Below the pieces are notes generated by a model. The model was not told the origin of the DNA and did not search any database. It saw only the letters and a list, made by a program, of their open reading frames with translations. A stretch of 64,000 bases of DNA, from contig JALMGJ010000001.1 of assembly GCA_023362775.1 (NCBI GenBank), positions 64,242,001 through 64,306,000 on the forward strand, written 5' to 3'. Numbering within the stretch: the stretch's first letter is position 1; every line of letters begins with the position of its first letter. This DNA is from Charina bottae (lineage: Eukaryota; Chordata; Lepidosauria; Squamata; Charinaidae). A program made the translations under genes and the position numbers. Positions 23,786 to 32,316 of the stretch are shown piece after piece.

Positions 23786-25048
23786 TTGCTTGATGACTAC
23801 CACAAGGCTCACTTCTTGCACCCCTTCTTTTCAATCTATACATAGCTGACATACCACACACAAAGTCTAGGAAGTTTGGCTACGCGGATGATTGGGCTAT
23901 AGCCAGCCACTCAACATAAATCCTTTGAGACAACTGAAGATGTCCTCACTTCTGATCTAGACATACTGGATAAATATTTTCGTAAGTGGAGGTTACAGCC
24001 CAATCCAACTAAGACGGAAGTAAAATGCTTCCACCTTTGTAACAGATCAGCACGTAGAGAGCTCAACGTTCAATTTAAGGGAAACCGGCTCAATCACAAC
24101 ATGCATCCCAAATATCTTGGGGTCACACTGGATAGGACACTTTCCTATAAAGGACACCTGATGAAGACTGCTGCCAAACTGAGAAGTAGAAACAACATTC
24201 TACACAAACTATGTGGCACTAGCTGGGGCTTGACAGCGGATACGCTGAGAATATCCGCACTCAGTTTGGTTTACTCAGCAGCAGAGCACTGTGCCCCAGT
24301 GTGGCTTAATAGCCCGCACACAAGAAAGATTGATACACAACTACATGAGTCAATGCGCATCGTTAGTGGGACGATACGACCTACTCCCACATACTGGCTG
24401 CCTGTTTTGAGCCATATACCACCGCCGGATGCAAGACGAAAGAGCGCCCTTCTTCAAGAATATCGGAAGATTATTGGTAATCCCCAGCTACCAATACTAA
24501 ATTATATGGCCTGCTTGGAGCGAAACAGGCTGACATCGAGACATCCAGCCATTTCTACTACTAAAGCTCTTCTAGAAGACGATTTCAATATCCACAACAT
24601 GTGGAAACAACATTGGCTAGGAAATTGCCCTCCACAATGCCAAAGCTTGCCCTGCATCTTGGAAAAACCACCTGGATTTGAACAGCCCCGTGTGATATAG
24701 ACAACCTTGAACTGAATTTGCATGGGTCATGGTAGATGTGCAGATGCGCTTTATAAATGGGGCAAAACAACATCATCGAATTGTGACTATGGGGCCAAGA
24801 AACAAACTATCCAACATATAGTGACAGAGAAAAACAAACTACCCAACATATAGTGACAGAATGTCAAAACCGAGCCTACAATGGAGACTTTGCTGATTTC
24901 CTGGCTGTGACAACTGAAGCAAAAAACTATATTTGTAACCTAGACATACATTTGTAATTTTCCTGTCTATATTTTATATTTCATATTTATTATGCTCTAT
25001 GTTTTTTATTGTAACACGATGTGAATGTGCCATACGATAAATAAATAA
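23786..25048 (+). pseudogene. Jockey/Vingi-like LINE, 3' part
   Basis: Starts inside the reverse transcriptase (PQGSLLAPLLFNLYIADIP; catalytic FGYADDWAI at about 23880) and, after a frame change near 23920, continues in an open frame at 24101-24700. That frame has 'HPKYLGVTLDRTLSYKGHL', 'LVYSAAEHCAPVWLNS' and 'THWLPVLSHIPPP'-type text, typical of the C-terminal part of jockey/I-group LINEs such as Vingi. After the stop, a Cys/His stretch (CDYGAKKQTIQHIV) is disrupted by a 30-bp tandem duplication. The tail is ATAAATAAATAAAA. The clade name is tentative. Confidence 0.7.
24800..24859. repeat. 30-bp tandem duplication in the LINE C-terminus
   Basis: Two adjacent copies of a unit containing 'caacatatagtgacaga' differ at two or three positions. 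It repeats part of the Cys/His motif and shifts nothing upstream. Confidence 0.85.
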
Positions 25049-26401
25049 AATGACACATAATCAGTCATTCAAAATGAGAACTGATTATATTGAAAAGTGA
25101 GGTATACACATCAGTCAACTAGCAATTTTGGCCATTTGTACTAGATTCAGAAGTAATGATTGAATGCCCCTTCAAAATGTGCAACACAATTTCTCTTGTC
25201 TGACTCCCTTTAACCATTTCAAGAAAAAAAGAGCTTGGCTGTTTTACCTGCAGTTAGGCAGAATAGTTTAGTGTCTTTGAACTAAATCTAGTAGTAAAAA
25301 TACAGCCTGTACTGTTGTGCTTGCTAAATAAACAGAGGAAGACAATGTTTGGATGACAATATCATCTAAGTATTGAGGAGGAGGAGGAGGAGGAGGAGAA
25401 GACTACCAAAATGATGCTCCTAGAATAAATCCAGAGAGCCTGTCTTCATTAGTGACAGCTGGTAATTGGTGGCAATATCATTTTTACCACCTGTCTTACA
25501 AGTAGGCAATAGGAAGCCATATTCCACTGTTTTTGTGCTGCAAAACACAGCAGGTAGTAAAGGAACTCAGTACAAGGCATCCATATACACCCAGCTCTTT
25601 CTGATGCCTCAAGCAAGGATGAGCTTCACTAAGGATCACTAGTGAGAAAAAGCTCTGAAGGCGGAAACTTCAACTGAAAGACTGATATTAGGGGGAATGT
25701 ATGAGTGATGAGACAGTGAATTTCTCAAGGACCTTGTGGCCTATTTGCAAGAAAGAGCCAAGTCAAGTGAAGCAAACAGAGGTTTCACAACATGGTCAAC
25801 AGTGAACTGATACCACTAGCTGGGGAGGCCTTAATGCTTGGAAGGAGATTACTAAAGGTGAAGGCAAATGACCTTTCAAAAGTATCCCACCAAAGTTGTA
25901 GGCAGAGAAATTAGGTAGGTGATTTCTTTATCCAGGAGAAGGAGAATTTTTCAACCATTTTTCAAGGGCAGGACTCTCCTTATTGCTGACAGTAGCACCA
26001 CTGCTGAAAAAGCCAGATGGGAGGAGTTCCCTTTTAATGTATTCCCTTTGGATTAAAATGAAACATGGGGAGCCAGGACGGATTCAAACTGTGGAGGGTG
26101 GATTGTATAATGAAAGAGAAGACATTAACATGCTCCTTGGCTGCCGGATTAATAAGTGCCAAAACACTTCTCTTCACCCATGAGAATGTCTTCAGAATTC
26201 TCTCTCTTTCGAAACAACTTGTAAAGTAAGTTTATTTTCATCAAATTCAGTAATAACGGTTAAAATATAAAAAGCAAGAGTATTTTCTACCTGTCATTAG
26301 AAATTACTATGTCAGTGAAAGTATCCATGAGAAAATATCTTAGAATTATCTGAAAAGAGAACTCCTCTTTTTATGTTATCTTTGTGGCATAAAACCCTCT
26401 G
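25049..26401. other. No gene recognised; short (GGA)n run
   Basis: Contains a (GGA)8 run at 25375-25398. Otherwise no recognisable element or exon. Confidence 0.45.
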
Positions 26402-26412
26402 TAAGGCTACCA

Positions 26413-26749
26413 GGGGCGTGGTGGCTCAGCAGGTAAGACGCCAGGCTTGTCGATCGGAAGATCGCAAGTTCGGAGGTTCGAATCCCTAGCCCTGCGTGCG
26501 GAGTGAGCTCCCACACTCGCCCCAGCTCTTGCCAACCTAGCAATTCGAAAGCATGCAAATGCAAGTAGATTAATAGGTACCACTTCGGTGGGATGGTAAC
26601 AGCGTTCCGCATGCGTCATGCCGGCCACATGACCGTGGAAGCGTCTTCGGACAATGCTGGCTCTTCGGCTAACAAACGGAGATGAGCACCGGCCCCTAGA
26701 GTTAGACACGACTGCACAAATGTGCGGGGGGAACCTTTACCTTTACCTT
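26413..26749 (+). mobile_element. Sauria SINE, TSD taaggctacca
   Basis: Starts ggggcgtggtggctcagc, has a perfect B box (ggttcgaatcc) near 26478, the shared body, and ends in cctttacctttacc. An 11-bp duplication taaggctacca lies at 26402-26412 and 26750-26760. Confidence 0.93.
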
Positions 26750-26760
26750 TAAGGCTACCA

Positions 26761-27580
26761 GATCTGCAGGTGACCACTAGATGACAGCACAAAGATACAG
26801 AAAACGCTTTTTCTCTTTTCTCTACCTAGTGGGAATCCCAGACCTGGTACAGGAGAGCCCATGCAATGCACCTTATTTCAGCACAGGGGATTCCCTAAGA
26901 AGAAACTCTGTTCTCCTCAGACTTGGAGGAAGATGACAGACATAGAAAAGTGTGTGGGAAATGTCAATTTACTCTCTCGTTCATTGGAACGAGTTGTTGC
27001 CAGCCTAACCTCTTTTTTAAAATGCTGCTGATACAGTACTGACTCAAAACCAGGATTAACTAAGGTGGTTTTGGCCACACATATGAAAAAACAAAGTATA
27101 GTATTCATTTGGTAGTTCTGGAGTTCCAGAAATAACAAACAAGGCTTTGTTGTAACAGAGTGCTCAGCATCTACCAGAAATGATGTTACTGACCACAGAG
27201 GCATAATTATCTACTTTCATGTGTCACAGATTGCTTCTGCTTGTGTGGATAATACAGCATCTGATAAAATGATTTGCATTCAGATTAACAAGAACAAGCA
27301 ATGTCAGCAGAGCAAAGGAACAAGCAACCCATATTTAAAACCTGCTATGGACTGCAATGCTCAGAATTAAGTAATTAACCCTAAGATCTCTTGGCTCCAT
27401 GTCTGGAAAAGCTGAAGAAACATGTGTGAATGCTAGCTGCTTTCTTCAAATGATTTTGTTCCCCGTACAAAATGATGTCATGTAGCAGTTCTGATACTGT
27501 TGTTAAAGCCCAAAGGAAAGAGAAATAGACAAAAATAGAAATAGAAATAGACAACAAAAGAAAGGGAAAAAAGGTGAGGT
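26761..27580. other. No feature recognised
   Basis: No gene or repeat identified. A short purine-rich patch lies at about 27520-27570. Confidence 0.4.
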
Positions 27581-27592
27581 ACTTGTATTCAC

Positions 27593-27707
27593 GAACATGA
27601 ATTTGAGTAAACTACTGGAGACAGTGGAGGACAGGAAGACCTGGCGTGCTATGGTCCATGAGGTCACGAAGAATCGGACGCGACTAAACGACTGAATAAC
27701 AACAACA
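27593..27707 (+). mobile_element. BovB 3' end, 115 bp, TSD acttgtattcac
   Basis: Only the last codons of the BovB ORF2 and the (AAC)n tail remain. A perfect 12-bp duplication acttgtattcac at 27581-27592 and 27708-27719 shows this was a complete, very short insertion by target-primed reverse transcription. Confidence 0.92.
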
Positions 27708-27932
27708 ACTTGTATTCACATCTCTTCAACAGGCATCAATTTCGCGTGTACCATTCCATTTTTCACCAATAGATGTCACTAACACGCTAAAAAGGACTGC
27801 TGCAGAATAGTAATTCTGATAACAAAAATGAAAATAAGTGGAAGGGGACTGTGAGACAGTAATATAGTATTTATGATGAATATGGGGACTGTAGTCCATA
27901 TATCCAAAATATATATATTTTGTTGTTGTTGT

Positions 27933-28907
27933 TCAGTCGTTTAGTCGTGTCCAACTCTTCGTGACCTCATGGACCATAGCACACCAGGCCTTCCTGTCCT
28001 CCACTGTCTCTCGGAGTTTACTCAAATTCATGTTCATTACATCGGTGATGCTATCTAACCATCTCATCCTCTGCCGTCCCCTTCTCCTTTTGCCTTCAGT
28101 CTTTCCCAGCATCAGGGTCTTTTCCAGTGAGTCTTCTCTTCGCATTAGGTGGCCAAAGTATTTGAGCTTCAGCTTCAGCATCTGTCCTTCCAATGAGCAG
28201 TCAGGGTTGATTTCCTTTAGGATTGACTGGTTTGACCTCCTTGCAGTCCAAGGGACTCTCAAGAGTCTTCTCCAGCACCACAGTTTGAAAGCATCAATTC
28301 TTCGGCGCTCAGCCTTCCTTATGGTCCAACTCTCACAGCCATACATTACTACTGGAAAAACCATAGCTTTAACTATACGGACCTTTGTCGGCAAGGTGAT
28401 GTCTCTGCTTTTTAATATGCTGTCTAGGTTTGCCATAGCTTTCCTCCCAAGGAGCAAGCGTCTTTTAATTTCATGGCTGAGGTCACCGTCTGCGGTGATC
28501 TTGGAGCCCAAGAAAATAAAATCTGTCACTGCTTCCATTTCTTCCCCTTCTATTTGCCAGGAAGTGATGGGACCAGATGCCATGATCTGGGTTTTTTTAA
28601 TGTTGAGTTTCAAGCCAGCTTTTGCACTCTCCTCTTTCACCCTCATCAAGAGGATCTTTAGTTCCTCTTCACTTTCTGCCATTAGGGTGGTATCGTCTGC
28701 ATATCTGAGGTTGTTGATATTTCTCCCGGCAATCTTAACTCTGGCTTGTGATTCATCCAGCCTGGCATTTCTCATGATGTACTCTGCATATACGTTAAAT
28801 AAGCAGGGTGATAATATACAGCCTTGTCGTACTCCTTTCCCAAGTAAGGTGGTCTGGTACTCCCATCTCTTTAAGACTTTGCCACAGTTTGTTGTGATCC
28901 ACAACAA
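27933..28907 (-). pseudogene. BovB ORF2, RT motif B to C-terminus
   Basis: A 324-codon open frame covering the palm after motif A: GKGVRQGCILSPCLFNVY (motif B), RYADDTTLMAES (catalytic aspartates, motif C), LKLNIKKTQIM, and the BovB C-terminal region ending 'KSWTRLND'. Continuous with the upstream frame at 28871-30247 except for the 8-bp deletion that separates them. It cannot make an active enzyme alone because motif A is lost. Confidence 0.9.
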
Positions 28908-30167
28908 TTAGCGTAGTCAATGAAGCAGAAGTAGATGTTTTTCTGGAACTCTCTTGCTTTTTCCATGATCCAGCAAATGTTGGCAATCTGATCTCTAGTT
29001 CCTCTGCCTCTTCGAAACCCAGCTTGCACTTCTGGTAGTTCTCGGTTCACATACTGCTGAAGCCTAGCTTGTATGATTTTGAGCATAACCTTGCTAGCAT
29101 GTGAAATGAGCGCAATTGTACGGTAGTTTGAACATTCTTTGGCATTGCCTTTCTTTGGAATTGGAACGTAAACTGACCTTTTCCAATCCTGTGGCCACTG
29201 TTGAGTTTTCCAAATTTGTTGGCATATTGAGTGCAGCACTTTAACAGCATCATCTTTTAGGATTTTAAATAGCTCAGCTGGGATACTGTCTTCTCTGCTA
29301 GCTTTGTTGTTAGTAATGCTTCCTAAGGCCCACTTGAATTCACTCTCTAGGATGTCCGGCTCAAGGTCAGTGACCACACCATCGTATTTATCAGGGATAT
29401 TAAGATCTTTCTTGTATAGTTCTTCTGTGTATTCTTGCCACCTCTTCTTAATCTCTTCTGCTTCTGTTAGGTCCCTGCCTTTTTTGTCCTTTATCATGCC
29501 CATCTTTGCACAAAACGTTCCCTTGATATCTCCGATTTTCTTGAAGAGATCTCTAGTCTTCCCCATTCTATTGTTTTCCTCGATTTCTTTGCATTGTTCA
29601 TTTAAGAAGGCCTTCTTATCTCTCCTTGCTATTCTCTGGAATTCTGCATTCAGTTGTTTATATCTTTCCCTTTCTCCCTTGCCTTTTGCTTCCCTTCTTT
29701 CCTCAGCTATTTGTAAAGCTTCATCAGTCAGCCACTTTGCTTTCTTGCATTTCTTCTTCTTTGGGATGGTTTTAGTTGCTGCCTCCTGTACAGTGTTACG
29801 AACCTCCATCCACAGTTCTTCAGGCACTCTGTCTACCAGATCTAATCCTTTAAATCTATTCCTCACCTCCACTGTATATTCATAAGGGGTATGATTTAGG
29901 TCATACCTGAGTGGTCTAGTGATTTTCTCTACGTTCTTCAATTTAAGCCTAAACTTTGCGATAAGAAGCTCATGATCTGAGCCACAGTCAGCTCCAGGTC
30001 TTGTTTTTGCTGATTGTATAGAGCTTCTCCATCTTTGGCTGCAAAGTATATAATCAATCTGATTTCGGTATTGACCATCTGGTGATGTCCATGTGTAGAG
30101 TCGTCTCTTGTGTTGTTGGAAAAGAGTGTTTGCTATGACCAGCGTGTTCTCTTGACAAAACTCTATT
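28871..30167 (-). pseudogene. BovB ORF2, endonuclease end to RT motif A
   Basis: Encodes the last third of the APE-type endonuclease (VIANTLFQQHKRRLYTW, then GSDHELLIAKFRL with the catalytic SDH), the linker and the RT fingers (NNKASREDSIPAELF, CSNYRTIALISHASKVM). It ends in 'CFIDYA' where the 8-bp deletion breaks motif A. The open frame is extended upstream to 30247 by 23 codons that come from the inverted part of another LINE inserted here, which makes a chimeric frame. Confidence 0.88.
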
Positions 30168-30179
30168 AGCCTTTGCCCT

Positions 30180-30396
30180 TTTGTAGATAGATGGCTGCCG
30201 AGATAAGAAAAGTGATCGACATTTTCTAGTGACACACCTTTAATCATGACCGTCTCCCACCCGGAAACCTATGCCCTCATTGTGGGAGGTTGTGCGGATC
30301 CAGAATTGGCCTTTATAGCCACTTACGGATCCACCGTTAAAATTTTACCTTTGGAAGACAATCTTACTCGGCTACGAGTGATCGCCAATGATGATG
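30180..30396. mobile_element. Twin-primed piece of the RTE-like LINE, TSD agcctttgccct
   Basis: A perfect 12-bp duplication agcctttgccct lies at 30168-30179 and 30397-30408. Inside, 30180-30243 is the reverse complement of 38109-38172 and 30244-30394 is a forward copy of 38795-38945, near-identical in both parts. An inverted 5' part joined to a forward 3' part, with the middle lost, is the hallmark of twin priming. The source family is the LINE at 35019-38940. Confidence 0.93.
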
Positions 30397-30474
30397 AGCC
30401 TTTGCCCTGCTTCATTTTGTTCTGTCCTGTTCCGACTAAGACTGACACGGAAGCATTATGGAAAGTAACTTTAT

Positions 30475-31431
30475 TTATACAGACACACAAGCAGCCCAGT
30501 TTATACAGTCCTCTTCTTCGTCTGCAGGCTGGATAACCACGGGTACAGCGGATTCTACTGGCCGGGCAGGAAGGACCAGAGGGGTTGCAGGAACTACGAT
30601 TGATCTGGAGGTACCAGGCAAGGTGACCGCAGGCGTCTCGTTAGCTGGGCAGGTAGGACTTGAGGTAAACCGGGGTCCAACAAAAGCAGCCCACTGATGT
30701 CCGGCGCCAGCTGGGTTAGGTTGAGGACTATGGCTGGTGGCTAGAGGGGTAGACCGGGGCCTGACGAAAGCAACCCACTGCTGGCCGGCTTCAGTTGCCT
30801 CAGGTTTGGAAACCTGAGGAGAATCTGTGGCGTGGGCAGCCGGGACGGAAACAGGCAAGGCAGCAGCGCTTACCCCGGTGGTGGCCTTTTCCTCAGGAAA
30901 CAAGGAGTGCTCCGGAAGATGCCCTGGAACGGAAAGCTCACTGGACGAAGACGCAGCGGCAGGAGAAGGCTCGGCGCTCGGTGGTGACAGGTCTGTGGAA
31001 CTTTCACTTTGCTCGGTCTCTTCAGTGGCTATCAGGCGGTTCGCGGGGCTTCCCTCACTGCGAAGCTCTTGGCTAGGGTCGGTCCGGTTGTTGTGCATGG
31101 CGGGAGGATCAGGCGAGGGCACGGGTCCAGGTCGTGAGGAGGATCGGTTGTCTCCGGCAGCTGAGGTAAGTTTCGCCGGCTTTTTATTCCTTTTTTCGCG
31201 CCTTGGGAGAGCGGGGGCCAATCGAGCTTCACGTTGCTCTGCCCGCCTCTCCGCTCTCCTTTGGAGCACGCTTATTGGCGGAGGCGTATTTCTTTCAGAG
31301 CCTCGGCCAATCAGCGTTTCCGGGTCCCCAGTCAAGTTAACGCTGAGCCTGCTGCCTCCTGTGATTGGCTCTTCTTCCGGTTCGGAGTCCAGCATGTCGG
31401 CCGGTTGCCAGGTAAGTACCGGGGCTCTCAC
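30475..31431 (-). CDS. Long open frame spanning the LTR U3 region
   Basis: The frame is open from 31431 (GTG) to a TAA at 30475; the first ATG gives about 305 codons. Composition is low-complexity (Pro, Ser, Ala, Glu) with an Arg/Lys-rich patch and a repeated WVAFVRPR / WAAFVGPR motif that recurs as 'WAACVS' at the end. It has no recognised domain. It ends next to the TATA box and poly(A) signal. Because it fills the U3 of an LTR, it may be a fortuitous GC-rich frame, or a genuine LTR-coded protein; the imperfect internal repeats leave the second open. Confidence 0.3.
   Translation of the reverse strand: MRAPVLTWQPADMLDSEPEEEPITGGSRLSVNLTGDPETLIGRGSERNTPPPISVLQRRAERRAEQREARLAPALPRREKRNKKPAKLTSAAGDNRSSSRPGPVPSPDPPAMHNNRTDPSQELRSEGSPANRLIATEETEQSESSTDLSPPSAEPSPAAASSSSELSVPGHLPEHSLFPEEKATTGVSAAALPVSVPAAHATDSPQVSKPEATEAGQQWVAFVRPRSTPLATSHSPQPNPAGAGHQWAAFVGPRFTSSPTCPANETPAVTLPGTSRSIVVPATPLVLPARPVESAVPVVIQPADEEEDCINWAACVSV
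31205..31370. promoter_or_regulatory. CCAAT-box cluster in the LTR
   Basis: Four CCAAT motifs lie within about 155 bases in a CpG-rich stretch: ccaat at 31213 and 31307 on the plus strand, and attgg near 31272 and 31361. Two gtaagt donor-like sites on the plus strand (about 31165 and 31412) are nearby. This looks like an NF-Y-type promoter/enhancer module; whether it acts is not known. Confidence 0.4.
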
Positions 31432-31929
31432 ATGTACTCCGAGGCCGAACTTGCCTGTTATTCCGGTTATTTTTTGACTTCCTACTTGTCACCTCATGTT
31501 TGACCACATCCAGCTTACCTTGATTCATAGATCTTACATTCCAGGTTCCTATGCAATATTGTTCTTTACAGCATCGGACTTTCCTTCCACTTCCAGACAC
31601 ATCCACAACTGAGCGTCCTTTCGGCTTTGGCCCAGCCGTTTCACTCTTTCTGGAGCTACTCGGAATTGCCCTCCGCTCTTCCCCAGTAGCATTTTGGACA
31701 CCTTCCAACCTGAGGGGCTCATCTTCCGTCATCATATCTTTTAGCCTTTTGATACTGTCCATGGGTTTTCTTGGCAAGGATACTGGAGTGGTTTGCCATT
31801 CCCTCCTCCAGTTTTGGACCACGTTTTGTCAGAACTCTCCGTCATGACCTTTTCTTCTTGACCTGACTTCATTGAGTTACGCAAGCCCCTTCACCACAAC
31901 AAGGCAGTGATCCATGAAAGGGATATATG

Positions 31930-32241
31930 TAAAGTTTCCCCCCACACTTTTGTGCAGTCGTGTCCGACTCTAGGGGCCAGTGCTCATCTCTGTTTGTTAG
32001 CTGAAGAGCCTGCATTGTCCGAAGACACTTCCACGGTCATGTGGCCGCATGACGCGCGGAATGCTGTTACCTACCCACCGAAGTGGTACCTATTCATCTA
32101 TTTGCATTTGCATGCTTTCGAATTGCTAGGTTGGCAAGAGCTGGGGCGAGTGCGGGAGCTCACTCCATCACGTGGGGCTAGGGATTTGAACCTCCGAACT
32201 TGCGATCGACAAGCCTGGCATCTTACCCGCTGAGCCACCAC

Positions 32242-32244
<3 letters not shown>
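31930..32244 (-). mobile_element. Sauria SINE next to the BovB 5' end
   Basis: The reverse complement shows the full SINE: head gtggctcagcgggtaagatg, body, and tail ending ggggggaaactttac. It lies 18 bases from the BovB 5' end and runs directly into an (AT)n tract, so its duplication cannot be fixed. Confidence 0.88.

Positions 32245-32312
<68 letters not shown>
32245..32312. repeat. (AT)n-(AG)n compound microsatellite
   Basis: About 17 AT units followed by about 16 AG units, adjoining the head end of a SINE. Confidence 0.97.

Positions 32313-32316
<4 letters not shown>

Larger units (their letters stand above)
30423..31432 (-). mobile_element. Solo LTR, about 1010 bp, inside BovB
   Basis: On the minus strand it begins TGTGAGAG and ends CAGGACA, the TG...CA ends of an LTR. 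It is flanked by gtaca/gaaca (31433-31437 and 30418-30422), a 5-bp duplication with one mismatch, and removing it rejoins the BovB codons 'GLGV' and 'NEAGQ'. A TATA box (TATAAA, about 30507-30512) is followed by AATAAA (30470-30475). The U3 part is CpG-rich with four CCAAT boxes in alternating orientation (31213-31366). A Ty3/gypsy or ERV origin fits the 5-bp duplication. No internal retroviral sequence remains. Confidence 0.75.
27920..31912 (-). mobile_element. BovB LINE (RTE clade), near full length, inactive
   Basis: Minus strand, from a 5' end near 31912 (cactgccttgttgtggtga) to a (CAA)n tail near 27925. In order: the N-terminal region and endonuclease start (31822-31480; YCIGTWNVRSMNQGKLDV), most of the endonuclease deleted, 'GKFGLGV' just before 31437, an LTR insertion (30423-31432), 'NEAGQRLIEFCQ' after it with a twin-primed LINE piece, the linker and RT (30165-28900), and the RT to C-terminus (28907-27933; YADDTTLM). 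An 8-bp deletion at about 28898 removes part of motif A (the FD of KAFDCVDH) and shifts the frame. The clade is well known for horizontal spread among squamates, ruminants and others. Confidence 0.93.

Noticed and set aside
27961..28911. 316-codon open frame on the plus strand
   Set aside because: It is the antisense of the BovB reverse transcriptase; BovB codon use often leaves the opposite strand open. The same effect gives the minus frame at 40149-40757.
30475..31431. Host gene or CpG-island promoter of a host gene
   Set aside because: TG...CA ends, the 5-bp flanking duplication and clean restoration of BovB codons show that the segment is an inserted LTR.
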